Shown here: positions 1 to 9,988 of the stretch, piece by piece
How the letters are laid out: each line of letters opens with the position of its first letter
Position numbering within the stretch: the first letter of the stretch is position 1
Source: an uncultured Clostridia bacterium
GTDB lineage: Bacteria; Bacillota; Clostridia; TANB77; CAG-508
Assembly: GCA_948630815.1 (NCBI GenBank)
Contig: CAPIEU010000008.1
Coordinates: 3,777-67,776 of the forward strand
Direction of reading: 5' to 3'
DNA: 64,000 nucleotides
Notes under the pieces: generated by a model
The model's database searches: none
The model's input: only the letters and a program-made list of their open reading frames with translations
Told to the model about the DNA's origin: nothing
Position numbers and translations under genes: made by a program

Positions 1-1808
1 TTTTTCTCAGAATCTCTATCTGTTATAGTTCTACCGTCTTTGTCTGTAAAAGCTGTTATTTCAGCTATATTTGTTATTTTACTTCCCGATACTGCATTAG
101 ATTTTACTTTACATTTCACTGTTATGTCTTTATATTCAAGTGTTTTTCCATCAAATGCTTTTATTATATTATCTGTATCTACATCTTTTGATAAGTGATT
201 TGTTTTTATTGTTCTTAAACTTATATCATTCTCATCATATACCCATCCATTTTCTATATTTTCTTCATCTTCTGGTAAAAATTCTAACATGGCTGGTAAA
301 TGGTCTGTAATTTCACTTGCATATCCTGATATATCTCCTTCATTGAAGATTCTTAATGTATATGTTACTATATCCCCTACTTTTACTGATATTGGTGCTT
401 TTGGATGATTATATGTAGCTGTTGTGCTTTCCCCTGAAATTAGTTTTGTTAAATCTACTACTGGAACTCTTGATGTTGCAGGTGCTACACCATTTATTTT
501 TGTAATAAATTTTCTTAAAGATAAATCAAAGTATTTTTGTGGTAGTATAACCATTGCTTCATCACTATAATTATTATTTCTTTTTTCTACAAGTACAACA
601 GGTTGTTCATTTAGATATGTATTTTGATCTGTTGTATAATATGTAGCTTCTGTTGTATTATAATTTCCTTTTATACTAAATGATACTTTTGTAATACTTG
701 TAGTAATAGGTAGTGATATATAAAAATCTTGTCCTATTACATCTTTAATGTTTCCACTATTAACTACTTGTTTATTTGCATTTAATAATTTATTTTCTCC
801 TGTAAGAGATATTGGTGTACCATTTTGATCTTTAAATACAAGCTCTGTTATATTGTATTTTTTTGATGTATCAACACTAATGTTTAATGGTCCTACAATA
901 TACTCTTCTCCAATTTGTGTTTGTTTAAAGTTTGATTTATTTAATGTTATTGGTGATACTACTGTATTACTTGATTGATAGTTTGGATTAGCATTTTTTA
1001 TTAAGTATTTATATAAATCTTCTGCTTGATATTGACGTGTTAAACCAAGTTCAGTATCTGCTACTGGGTCATTATATAAATCTTCAAGGCTTGCATACCC
1101 ATTATCTTGTCCATTCCAATTATTAAAGTATATTGTTTGTAACTTAGGTTCTCCATTTTTATCAACATGATAGTTTGTATCATTTGGATTTGTATAATAC
1201 CATATAGCTAATTGTTGTATTACTTCTATATCATCATCTGTTAATAGGCTTCCATCTTCGTATCCATTTGGACCTATTATTTCTGATGCTGTTAATAATG
1301 TTTCCTTATCTTTAGCAGCATTTGCTGATGATGGCAAATACATATTGTCAAGAATCCACATTATTTTATTGTATGTTTCTTGTGTTAGTAAAGTATCTCC
1401 TTTACTTGAATTTATCGCATTTAGTCTAGAAATTACTTCTGATTGCTGTGTTTTCATATTAAATCTTGTATTATATAATGGATGTTTTCCTGTTATATTT
1501 GGTGTTGCTTCATTTACAAATCCATGTTCAGCTTTTATACAATAAAATGCGTTTGTATAATTAGGTATAGTACTAGTTTCTGTTCCATACGATACTATTT
1601 TCCATACTTTTTTAACAGGGTTTCCATCTGTTTTTAACCCTCCTATACCATAAGCTGCACCAGCTTTTCCATCTTTAGCTTCTCTTACATTTGTAATTCC
1701 TAAGTAATAACTTGATTCAGCAGCATTTGAATTTATACTTATTACTGAAGTTAGTATTACTAAAATTATACTTAAGATTAATATACCAATAACTTTTCTT
1801 GTTTTCAT
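1..1808 (-). CDS. Surface protein with thioester (TQXA-type) domain and DUF11-like repeats, C terminus beyond window
   Basis: The gene starts at 1808 with an AAGGAAGG ribosome binding site and stays open to the window edge (602 codons), so the C terminus and any wall anchor are not visible. Residues 1-30 form a signal peptide ending in NSNAA. Cys90 (FYCIK) and Gln199 (QLAIW) match the Cys and Gln-x-x-x-Trp pattern of thioester domains found in Gram-positive adhesins, where an internal Cys-Gln bond captures host proteins. From about residue 410 the motif KYFDLSLRKFITKING and a Thr-rich beta region resemble DUF11-like isopeptide modules common in clostridial surface proteins. The domain calls are by motif. 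Function as an adhesin is inferred. Confidence 0.8.
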   Translation of the reverse strand, partial: MKTRKVIGILILSIILVILTSVISINSNAAESSYYLGITNVREAKDGKAGAAYGIGGLKTDGNPVKKVWKIVSYGTETSTIPNYTNAFYCIKAEHGFVNEATPNITGKHPLYNTRFNMKTQQSEVISRLNAINSSKGDTLLTQETYNKIMWILDNMYLPSSANAAKDKETLLTASEIIGPNGYEDGSLLTDDDIEVIQQLAIWYYTNPNDTNYHVDKNGEPKLQTIYFNNWNGQDNGYASLEDLYNDPVADTELGLTRQYQAEDLYKYLIKNANPNYQSSNTVVSPITLNKSNFKQTQIGEEYIVGPLNISVDTSKKYNITELVFKDQNGTPISLTGENKLLNANKQVVNSGNIKDVIGQDFYISLPITTSITKVSFSIKGNYNTTEATYYTTDQNTYLNEQPVVLVEKRNNNYSDEAMVILPQKYFDLSLRKFITKINGVAPATSRVPVVDLTKLISGESTTATYNHPKAPISVKVGDIVTYTLRIFNEGDISGYASEITDHLPAMLEFLPEDEENIENGWVYDENDISLRTIKTNHLSKDVDTDNIIKAFDGKTLEYKDITVKCKVKSNAVSGSKITNIAEITAFTDKDGRTITDRDSEK

Positions 1809-2053
1809 GTTTCTACCTTCCTTTTAAATATAATATTACTATTTATATTCTACTTTCCTTGTTTTACAAAGTCAATAGCAGTTTTTCCCAATTTTTGACT
1901 TACATTTTTTACATAAAAATTTGTCTTACGGAAGCCCATTTTTTTAGTTTCTATATAAAAATGACCATTGTTTTACAATTATATAACATTTTTGAAATAT
2001 TTTCAACCAATTATGTTAAATATCTTAAAAAATCTTTCTATGCGTAAGAATTG

Positions 2054-2305
2054 TTAATGTTTAAGTCTTTAATATTATCACAATTTGCTCTTAAAAACCC
2101 CCAGTCGCTCTTACGAGCGACAGCCCCCTTAGGTAAAGGGGCCAAGTATATAAGAAATTTCTTCGAAGCATAACTTTTTAATACCTTGCCAATTGCAAAA
2201 GTCTTGCCTCCCTTACTTAAGGGAGGTGGCAAGGCTTAGCCTTGACGGGGGGTTCTTAAAGCATTAATTTTATATAAAGATTTTTATTAAAGACTTAAAC
2301 ATTAA
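2054..2305. repeat. 21-bp perfect inverted repeat enclosing a MITE-like element
   Basis: Arms at 2054-2074 and 2285-2305 are perfect reverse complements, and a T8 run follows at about 2319. They look like the stem of a terminator-type hairpin. The loop is filled by the separate palindromic element at 2095-2255. Confidence 0.7.
2091..2259. repeat. MITE-like palindromic element with TTAA flanks
   Basis: The unit runs from AACCCCCAGTCG to GACGGGGGGTT, which are imperfect terminal inverted repeats, and is flanked by TTAA on both sides (2091-2094 and 2256-2259). Inside are the hairpins GTCGCTCTTACGAGCGAC and a CTTAAGGGAGG half. Related sequence occurs at 15617-15670 and 30800-31037. It encodes nothing. 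It is probably a non-autonomous mobile repeat; the target duplication is inferred. Confidence 0.65.
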
Positions 2306-2334
2306 GCAGAATTTAACATTTTTTTTATTCTATC

Positions 2335-2363
2335 TTGACTTATATATATTTTTTTGTTATTAT
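2335..2363 (+). promoter_or_regulatory. Promoter for the tRNA-Gly transcript
   Basis: TTGACT (2335-2340) and TATTAT (2358-2363) are separated by 17 bases, about 85 bases before the tRNA. This is a good sigma-70/SigA-type match. Confidence 0.6.
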
Positions 2364-2447
2364 ATTACTACTGTATACAAAAGTAGCTCATCTAGTAAAG
2401 CTTCGCCTTAATAAAATAAACATCAATCTTTGAAAATTTTATAAAAT

Positions 2448-2521
2448 GCAGGTATAGTTTAGTGGTAAAACGAGACCTTGCCAAGGTTTAGTCACGAGTC
2501 CGATTCTCGTTACCTGCTCCA
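2448..2521 (+). tRNA. tRNA-Gly (anticodon GCC)
   Basis: Acceptor arms GCAGGTA (2448-2454) and TACCTGC (2511-2517) pair. The anticodon loop TTGCCAA has the normal seven bases and the T arm is ACGAG/CTCGT. CCA is encoded. This tRNA reads GGC/GGT, the type of glycine codon exposed after skipping C at CGG sites, and it shows no enlarged anticodon loop. Confidence 0.95.
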
Positions 2522-2697
2522 TATGTGCAATGTGCAAATATTGCACATCACAATGAATGTTAATAATGAATAATTTAGAATGAAAATATCTATTTTTTAG
2601 TTAAGTGCTTTGAAATTATTTACGTATTACTAATTTTTAAATAAAAAAACTTTTATTTAGTACTATTTTTATAGTGCTGTCATATAATTAATTATAT

Positions 2698-2772
2698 GGC
2701 GTTGTAGCCAAGTGGTAAGGCACGAGTCTGCAAAACTCTGATTCGGCGGTTCGAATCCGCCCAACGCCTCCA
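2698..2772 (+). tRNA. tRNA-Cys (anticodon GCA)
   Basis: Acceptor arms GGCGTTG and CAACGCC pair. The anticodon loop is CTGCAAA, the T loop is TTCGAAT, and CCA is encoded at 2770-2772. The last ten bases of this region (CGCCTCCAAA) recur at about 4166. Confidence 0.95.
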
Positions 2773-2782
2773 AAGAAAAAAA

Positions 2783-2820
2783 CGAGAAAATGTTGAAATA
2801 TCAATGTTTTCTCGCTTTTT
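2783..2820 (+). terminator. Terminator after tRNA-Cys
   Basis: CGAGAAAA (2783-2790) pairs with TTTTCTCG (2807-2814), with an inner TTGA/TCAA pair, followed by a T run at 2816-2820. Confidence 0.7.
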
Positions 2821-2989
2821 CTGTATTTTTATTTCAAAAATGAAAATGCAGTATTTTCAAGGTTTTCAGAGTTTAAAAAAGTAAAAAATTAGTTTAGATG
2901 TGACAAAAATGTTACAAAAAATCAATACTAATGTATAAAAATGTGACAAAATTTTAGCTATAAAGTAGTATTATATTTAGGAGAATATT

Positions 2990-3589
2990 ATGGGAACAAA
3001 ACATGAAAATGAGATAACAGTAAAAATTAAATGTGAGATAAATGAATTATGCACTATACTGGAGAAAAAAGGATTTAATGTTGTAGATAAATTTACTATG
3101 AATGATATATTTATGATACCAAATTATATAAAAAAAGAAATAGATAATTTGACGAGTAGAGAAATTTTAAAAAAGGCAATTTTGATACGTGATATAGATA
3201 ATCAATTTAAAGGGCATAGAAATAGAAAGATTACTTTTAAAAAGAAGGAATTTAATCATAATGGCGATATATTAAGTCAAAAGGCTATTAATTGTGATAT
3301 TTTTAATGTAGATGAAGCAGTAAATTTGTTTGAAGCAATTGAATATTACAAAATAATGAATATTGTAGAAAATGATATTGTATATGGTAAGGATGATTTT
3401 GAAATTGCTATAAAGGATATAAAAAACGGAGATAATTTAATAGAAGTAGAAACAGTGACAAATAATAAGAAAATTGACACAATAGAAAAAATTAAAAAAC
3501 AAATTATTGACATAGACATTCCTATTGATGCCACAAATTTTTTCGTAAAAAAGGCAGAAACAGAATTAGATAAGCTAATGAATAGATAA
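2990..3589 (+). CDS. CYTH-domain protein (adenylate cyclase class 2-like)
   Basis: This 199-residue protein is preceded by a TAGGAG site. The N-terminal EITVKIK matches the ExExK signature of CYTH proteins, which bind triphosphates in a beta tunnel and include class IV adenylyl cyclases and thiamine triphosphatases. Alternating charged strands such as HRNRKITFKKKEF and a late Glu-rich strand (NLIEVETVT) fit the fold. It stands alone between tRNA-Cys and a small ORF, and its substrate cannot be told. Near-identical promoter-side sequence (TTAGATGTGACAAAAATGT) occurs at 2893 and again at 4073, after the gene. Confidence 0.7.
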   Translation: MGTKHENEITVKIKCEINELCTILEKKGFNVVDKFTMNDIFMIPNYIKKEIDNLTSREILKKAILIRDIDNQFKGHRNRKITFKKKEFNHNGDILSQKAINCDIFNVDEAVNLFEAIEYYKIMNIVENDIVYGKDDFEIAIKDIKNGDNLIEVETVTNNKKIDTIEKIKKQIIDIDIPIDATNFFVKKAETELDKLMNR

Positions 3590-3701
3590 CTTTAAAAGTT
3601 TGTGATGTTCGCTTGAATAATGTAGAAAATTATTGTAATATAATAACAACCTTTCGCTGTCAAAGGTAGTTCTTACATAGGACGGAAAGGGGGCAATTAC
3701 A

Positions 3702-3812
3702 ATGACACACCCTGAACTTATTCTAAAACTGATTGAACAGTTAATGGCAGAAAAAGAAAAGAACATCAAACTTCAAGCAGAATTAGAAGAATACAAAAAA
3801 GGTAAAGACTAG
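3702..3812 (+). CDS. Small 36-residue protein, unknown
   Basis: The reading frame begins MTHPELILKLIEQLM and is Lys/Glu-rich and helical throughout. It has a strong GGAAAGGGGG site and is followed at once by a hairpin terminator, so it has the layout of a real transcript. I do not recognise the family. The phrase ACACACCCTGAACT from its start is repeated at about 3918. Confidence 0.5.
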   Translation: MTHPELILKLIEQLMAEKEKNIKLQAELEEYKKGKD

Positions 3813-3832
3813 ATGTGTCATACATAGTCGAG

Positions 3833-3866
3833 TGGGGAAATTTGTTACAGGATTTCCTCATTTTTT
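3833..3866 (+). terminator. Terminator of the small ORF
   Basis: GGGGAAAT (3834-3841) pairs with ATTTCCTC (3852-3859, one wobble), followed by TTTTTT. Confidence 0.75.
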
Positions 3867-4337
3867 GAGAATAAAAAAAGTAGATGTAGTTACAGATACA
3901 TCTACAGCAAACAATATACACACCCTGAACTAAGGTACATTGCTTAATGTAAATATATAATAACATCTTTTTATTGATTTGTCAAATGTGATTTTGAAAA
4001 AAATGAGAGTAAAAACATCTTAATATTTAATTATTTCAATAATTGGATAAATTATTAAAAATAAATTAATTTAGATGTGACAAAAATGTGACAAAATAAT
4101 TTCGCAAATGGATTACAATATACTATTTAAGCTAACTATAGAGATTAGTCTACCTGACTATCGCCTCCAAAAAATTAGCATTTTAAGCAAATGGTACATA
4201 AGTATCACAAAGTATCATATATTAGCACAAAATACAAAAATACTCTCTTTGTAAGGGAGTTTTTTTTGTTTGCAAAATATAAACTATTATAGATTATCAC
4301 AGTTTAGTATAAAATTTGCTGTATAATTGGTGTACAT
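3867..4337. other. Non-coding stretch with repeats and one hairpin
   Basis: No gene is seen. It holds the second copy of the TTAGATGTGACAAAAATGT repeat (4073), a CGCCTCCAAA copy of the tRNA-Cys 3' end (about 4166-4175) and a hairpin ACTCTC/GGGAGT followed by T8 (4242-4268) that resembles a plus-strand terminator. Confidence 0.5.
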
Positions 4338-4529
4338 TTATGTAAAAAAATTTTTTACTAATCCTCTTTTTATTTCATTCCTTACTGTTTTTTCCGTTCT
4401 ATCTAAAAGCTCTGCTATTTCAACCTTTGTACGTTTATCTCTATTAAACCATCTTTCAATTGATTGTCTTTCACTATATTCTAAGTGTTTACCTTTTTTA
4501 CTTTTTGTGTTATTATTTTGTTGACACAT
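4338..4529 (-). pseudogene. IS30-family transposase remnant (N-terminal HTH only)
   Basis: The 63-residue frame contains LEYSERQSIERWF and VEIAELLDRTEKTVRNEI, the helix-turn-helix that opens IS30 transposases, and has an AAGAAGG site. It stops where the roughly 250-residue DDE catalytic core should begin, and no core or terminal inverted repeats are found nearby. It is most likely a decayed insertion sequence. A surviving DNA-binding peptide is possible but less likely. Confidence 0.7.
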
Positions 4530-4694
4530 AATTAATACCTTCTTTCAATGTTTGATTCGACACCAACATTGTATCATAAGTTTTAATTATGTGTCTTTTT
4601 ATTTATTCTAAACCGGTAATTTAATTTTACCATTTATAAATCATGAAAATTTAATAATATGACAAAAACATGACCAAAGCTATAAAAGCTTATC

Positions 4695-4728
4695 AAAAAA
4701 GAATGCTAAAGTTTTAGCATTCTTTTTT
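4695..4728 (-). terminator. Terminator of the acyl-CoA synthetase pair
   Basis: A 16-bp perfect stem, AAAAAAGAATGCTAAA (4695-4710) with TTTAGCATTCTTTTTT (4713-4728), lies just after the stop at 4732 and ends in a T run on the minus strand. Confidence 0.85.
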
Positions 4729-4731
4729 AGG

Positions 4732-6577
4732 TTATTTCTTATCTTTTGCAATTTCTGCAAATCTTTTTATTTTCATTGTTGTTGTTTTTTCAAATTCATC
4801 TTTTTTAATTTCTAAATTTTTTATTGCTTTATATGATGTTAGTTCTTTGTTTACTTTTTTTATCTCTTCCCATATTATTTTATGTATTTCTTCTTCTTTT
4901 AAAGTACTACCATATTTTTCTTCTATTTTTTCGTAGTTTGGTATTACTTTTACTGTTATTACTAATTCTTTAGAACCTTCTTGCTCTTTCCCATATACCA
5001 TACATTCTTTTATTTCTTCTATGTTTCCTAACATTAATTCTATTTCTTCTGGATATATATTTTTTCCATTTTGTGTTACTATTACGTTTTTACTTCTTCC
5101 TGTTATATATAAAAATCCATCTTCATCTAAATATCCTATATCTCCTGCATGAAACCATCTTTTGCCATCTATTATTTCTATAGCTTCATTTGTTGCTTTT
5201 TCATCTTCATAGTATCCTATCATTAATGTATCACTTTGAATTAATACTTCTCCTTCTCCATTTTCATTTGGGTTATCTATTTTTAGTTCCGCACATACTA
5301 CTGCTTTTCCAGCTGAACCAACTCTTGGGTCAAATTCTGGTGTTAGAGCTGCTATTGGTGCTGTTTCTGTTAATCCATATCCTTGTAAGAACGATATTCC
5401 TATGTCTTGTACCCATTTTCCAACTTTTGCATCTATTGGGGCTGCTGCTGATACTATTATTCTTATGTTTCCTCCTAAGTTGTCATATATTTCTTTAAAT
5501 ACTTTTCTTTTTATATCTACATTTACACCTTTTAGTGCATTTGTTATGTGTATCATTGATTTTACTAGCTTGTCTTTTTTGCTTTTTACTATGTTTTCAT
5601 TTATCTTTTTGTATAAATTTTCTACTAATAATGGTACTGCAAGCATTGCAGTTGGTTTTGTTTCTTTTAAGTTTGGTACTATATGTTTTAATCCCTCACA
5701 TACTGCAATAGATGCCCCTACCGACATAGGTAATAAAAATCCTATACTTGATTCATATGTATGATGTAATGGTAATACTGAGAAAAATCTATCGGTATTA
5801 TCTAAGTACACATATGCTGCAACTACATTTACATTTTGTGCAAGGTTTCTATTGTTTATCATAACTCCTTTTGCAGCAGATGTTGTTCCTGATGTGAATA
5901 TTAAAACTTTAAATTCCTCTGGATCAATACTCACTTCCATATAGCTTGTATCTCCAGATTCTACTATTCTTTTTCCTTGGTCTATTATGTAGTTTGCTCC
6001 TACATCTTTTCCTTCAATTACGTTATTTGAATTCATTTCTATAAAGTATTCTACTTCTGGTAGATTATCTTTTATTTTTTTGATTACTTCTTCTTTCTTT
6101 TTTGAATATATTATTGCACTCGCTTTTGCTCTTTTTACTACATTTTCTATTTCATTTGCTGGTAATTCTTTATCTACTGGTACTGCTATTGCTGTCCCAC
6201 AAAGCAAGCTCATATATGATACGTACCAATGGTATGTATTTTCTCCTATTATTATTACTCTTTTATCTTTTAATCCTAGAATTTTATTTAATCCTGTCCC
6301 AAATCCTATTACGTCTTCTCTAAATTGTTTATATGTAATCTCTGTATATGGTTCTTTATGTTCAAATTTCTCCAATATAAATGTTTCTTTTTCAAATTCT
6401 TTTGTTACTTTCTCAAATATTTCTTTTATTGTTTTATAGTTTTTTGCTTCGTATTTTATGTTTTTATTTTTATTTTTTCCGCTCTTCTATGTTTGCCTCA
6501 TCAATTTCAGATATTCCTTCCATTTTTAGTTTTGGAAACTTGAAATTTGGTACTTTGAATTCTTTTAATATTCTCAT
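4732..6577 (-). CDS. Long-chain acyl-CoA synthetase, copy 1 (+1 shift at codon 33)
   Basis: This AMP-binding adenylate-forming enzyme activates fatty acids with ATP and CoA. The P-loop-like motif TSGTTSAAKGVMI, the core motif QGYGLTETAP and the hinge WFHAGDIGYLDEDGF are all present. Translation from the ATG at 6577 (AGGAGTG site) gives MRILKEFKVPNF and then meets CGG (6481-6479), followed by AAA AAA TAA. Skipping the C restores one 614-residue protein that matches copy 2 throughout. The only in-frame start after the shift would be a TTG inside the domain. It lies 23 bases after copy 2 in the same transcript. The enzyme class is clear; the chain length preference is unknown. Confidence 0.85.
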
Positions 6578-6600
6578 TGTTCTATCACTCCTGTTTTTTA

Positions 6601-8452
6601 TTAGTACATATTATTGTCTTTTGCAATTTCTGCAAATCTTTTTATTTTCATTGTTGTTGTTTTTTCAAATTCATCTTTTTTAATTTCTAAATTTTTTATT
6701 GCTTTATATGATGTTAATTTTTTATTTACTTTTTTTATCTCTTCCCATATTATTTTATGTATTTCTTCTTCTTTTAACTCTTTACCATGTTTTTCTTCTA
6801 TTTTTTCATTGTCTGGTATTACTTTTACTGATATTAATAATTCTTTAGAACCTTCTTGCTCTTTTCCATATACCATACATTCTTTTATTTCTTCTATATT
6901 TCCTAACATTAATTCTATTTCTTCTGGATATATATTTTTTCCGTTTTGTGTTACTATTACGTTTTTACTTCTTCCTGTTATATATAAGAAACCGTCTTCA
7001 TTCAAGTAGCCTATATCTCCTGCATGAAACCATCTTTTGCCATCTATTATTTCTATTACTTCATTTGTTGCTTTTTCATCTTCATAGTATCCAATCATTA
7101 ATGTTTCACTTTGAATTAATACTTCTCCTTCTCCATTTTCATTTGGTTTATCTATTTTTAGTTCTGCACATGTTACAGCTTTTCCAGCTGAACCAACTCT
7201 TGGATCAAATTCCGGTGTTAGGGCTGCTATTGGTGCTGTTTCTGTTAATCCATATCCTTGTAAAAACGATATTCCTATGTCTTGTACCCATTTTCCAACT
7301 TTCGCATCTATTGGTGCTGCTGCTGATACTATTCTTCTTATATTTCCTCCTAAGTTATCATATATTTCTTTAAATACTTTTCTTTTTATATCTATGTTTA
7401 CACCTTTTAGAGCATTTGTTATATGTATCATTGATTTTACTAGCTTGTCTTTTTTACTTTTTACTATATTTTCATTTATTTTTTTATATAGATTTTCTAC
7501 TAGTAATGGTACTGCAAGCATTGTTGTTGGTTTTGTTTCTTTTAAGTTTGGTACTATATGTTTTAATCCCTCACATACTGCAATAGATGCCCCTACCGAC
7601 ATAGGTAATAAAAATCCTATACTTGATTCATATGTATGATGTAATGGTAATACTGAGAAAAATCTATCGGTATTATCTAAGTACACATATGCTGCAACTA
7701 CATTTACATTTTGTGCAAGGTTTCTATTGTTTATCATAACTCCTTTTGCAGCAGATGTTGTTCCTGATGTGAATATTAAAACTTTAAATTCCTCTGGATC
7801 AATGCTCATTTCCATATAGCTTGTATCTCCAGATTCTACTATTCTTTTTCCTTCATCTATTACGTAGTTTATTCCTACATCTTTTCCATCTATTGTATTA
7901 TCTGTATTCATTTCTATAAAGTATTCTACTTCTGGAAGATTATCTTTTATCTTTTTTATTACTTCTTCTTTTTTCTTTGAATATATTATTGCACTTGCTT
8001 TGGCTCTTTTTACTACATTTTCTATTTCATTTGCTGGTAATTCTTTATCCACTGGTACTGCTATTGCTGTCCCACAAAGCATCGCCATATATGATATATA
8101 CCAGTGATATGTGTTTTCTCCTATTATTACTACTCTTTTATCTTCTAGTCCTAAAACTTTGTTTAATCCTGTTCCTAGTCCTACTACGTCTTCTCTAAAT
8201 TGTTTATACGTAATTTCTGTATATGGTTTTTTAGGATCAAATTTTTCTAAAATGAATACTTCTTTTTCATATTCATTTGTTACTTTCTCAAATATTTCTT
8301 TTATTGTTTTATAGTTTTTTGTTTCATATTTTATGTTTTTTCTTTTTTGTTTTCCGTTCTTCTATGTTTTCTTCTTCTATTTGTGTTATTTCTTCCATTT
8401 TCAGTTTTGGAAATTTGAAATCTGGTACTTTAAATTCTTTCAATATTCTCAT
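6601..8452 (-). CDS. Long-chain acyl-CoA synthetase, copy 2 (+1 shift at codon 33)
   Basis: This is a tandem paralogue of the downstream gene and is almost identical over the central region. It carries the same motifs (TSGTTSAAKGVMI, QGYGLTETAP, WFHAGDIGYL). The start at 8452 has a GGGAGAT site. The zero frame ends at a TGA after KTKKKKHKI; skipping the C of CGG (8356-8354) gives a 616-residue protein. The break is at exactly the same codon as in copy 1, so the shift site predates the duplication or has been kept by gene conversion. Without the shift, the first ATG in the catalytic frame is at 8088, which would remove about 120 residues of the N-terminal domain. Confidence 0.85.
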
Positions 8453-8685
8453 AGGTTTATCTCCCTTATTTTTTATTTCTTGTATTATTATTACATATTT
8501 TCTAATTTTTGTAAATAGACATTGAATGGGGAAGCATGGTTTTTTCATAAAATTTCCTTGATATGTAACGCCCAGTCGTATATATTTATGTAGGGGTAGG
8601 TCTTGTACCTACCCAAATACATATTGTTTTACTGAATTTAATTTTTAATTATTCTTTCGATAAAAGGTAGGCACAAGACCTACCC
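8453..8685. repeat. Dispersed palindromic repeats in inverted pair
   Basis: TAGGGGTAGGTCTTGTACC (8591-8609) and GGTAGGCACAAGACCTACCC (8666-8685) are inverted copies of the window-wide GGGCAGGCACAAGACCTGCC family. They can pair into one long stem. No gene is seen here. Confidence 0.7.
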
Positions 8686-9934
8686 CTATATGGCTTGCTC
8701 TAAATAAATAGAATAATTGCTTATAAACTGTTGTAAATAGTTAATTATATTCTTTTTTTCTATCGCCTCTTCTAATAATATGTCTACTTTGGTTATTGTT
8801 TCTTCTTTTTCTTTTACTTCAATTTCCCCTATTACATCATTTTTTTGTAATGGTGCTTGTAAAGTATTTTTGCATATTATTTGTACTTTTATATCTTTTA
8901 TACTGTTTTTGTTTATTGGTACTTCATTAATTTGTAAATTTCCTAACTTTATTTTAAGATTTTTATTTTTCCCTTTTATTATTTCTATATTTTTTAAATT
9001 TTCTTTTCTCCATTCTTCAAATTGGCTTTCTATTTTTTCTTTGATGTTTATATATTCATAATTTGAGAAGGCATATTCTATTAGTTTTATACTGTCTGTG
9101 GTTCTAATTTTTTTTGTGTCTGCCCCTAATACTACACATATTATTCTATGTCCATTTCTTTTAGTGGTTGTTACAAGGCATCTTCCAGCATTGTTTGTAA
9201 AACCTGTTTTTACTCCATCTACTCCATTTAAGTTTCCTAACAATTCATTTGTATTATTTATTTGCTTTTGATTTCCGTTTATGTATATTGTTGTTTGTTT
9301 TGTGCCTACAATTTGTGCAAATTTTTTATTGTTTAAAGCATAGTCTGTAATATTAGCTAATTCATATGCTGTTGTATAGTGTTCATCTTGGTCTAGTCCA
9401 TGTGGTGTTACAAAATGCGTGTTTTTTAGTCCTAATTCTTCTGCCTTTTTATTCATTAAGTCAGCAAAACCTTCTATACTTCCTCCTACATACTCTGCAA
9501 GTGCCACTGCTGTATCGTTTCCGTGAACGTAACATTAGACCATATAATAGGTCATTTACTGTTATTTTATCATTTGCTTTTAACCCAAGTCTTGACCCTC
9601 CTGTTCCTCCTGCTTTTTTGGATATTTCTACTGTATCTTTTAAATTAGCATTTTCTAATACTATTATTGCTGTCATTATTTTAGTTGTTGATGCCATTGC
9701 CTTTTTTACATATCCATTTTTTTCATATATTACTTTTTTTGATTCTTTATCTAATATTAATACTGCTCTTGAGTTTGTTTTGGGTATGTTTTCCACAGTT
9801 GTGGATACATTTAAAATATCTTCTTCTATTTCTTCTTTGTTTATATCTTCTTCGTCTAAATCATCTGCATATGTTACTATATTAATGTTTAATACTAATA
9901 TAAATATAATTATTATAGATAGCACTTTTTTCAT
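8686..9934 (-). CDS. dacF: D-alanyl-D-alanine carboxypeptidase, S11 family (+1 shift at the SGN motif)
   Basis: This exported penicillin-binding protein trims the terminal D-Ala from peptidoglycan stem peptides. It has a signal peptide (residues 1-23) and the SxxK motif AS82TTK85. After LMLRS the codon CGG (9523-9521) appears. Skipping its C gives SGNDTAVALAEY, the catalytic SxN motif, and the frame continues to KTGFTNNAGR, the third motif. The full product is 415 residues, normal for DacF-type enzymes. Unshifted reading would end after 157 residues without SGN or KTG. It lies downstream of the secretion-like cluster. Its Shine-Dalgarno sequence lies inside the 3' arm of the preceding terminator. 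Confidence 0.85.
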
Positions 9935-9935
9935 A

Positions 9936-9976
9936 AAAAAATCACCTTTTTAATTGTATTTAAAAAAGTGATTTTT
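9936..9976 (-). terminator. Hairpin that also contains the dacF ribosome binding site
   Basis: On the minus strand AAAAATCAC (9976-9968) pairs with GTGATTTTT (9944-9936), with an A/T-rich extension. The AAGGTGA site of dacF sits in the 3' arm, so terminator and translational sequestration share one structure. Confidence 0.6.
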
Positions 9977-9988
9977 ATGTGTAGTTTT

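Noticed and set aside
2448..2521. tRNA-Gly with a four-base anticodon as the agent of the shift
   Set aside because: The anticodon loop of this tRNA has the normal seven bases. Another tRNA-Gly outside the window could still do it.
4338..4529. Active IS30 element
   Set aside because: Only the N-terminal HTH remains. No catalytic domain or terminal repeats were found.
6472..6480. Transcriptional slippage on the A run in acyl-CoA synthetase copy 1
   Set aside because: It could work for this gene alone, but other sites (TAT CGG ATA, GAC CGG CTG, ATG CGG TGA) have no A run. One cause for all sites is simpler.
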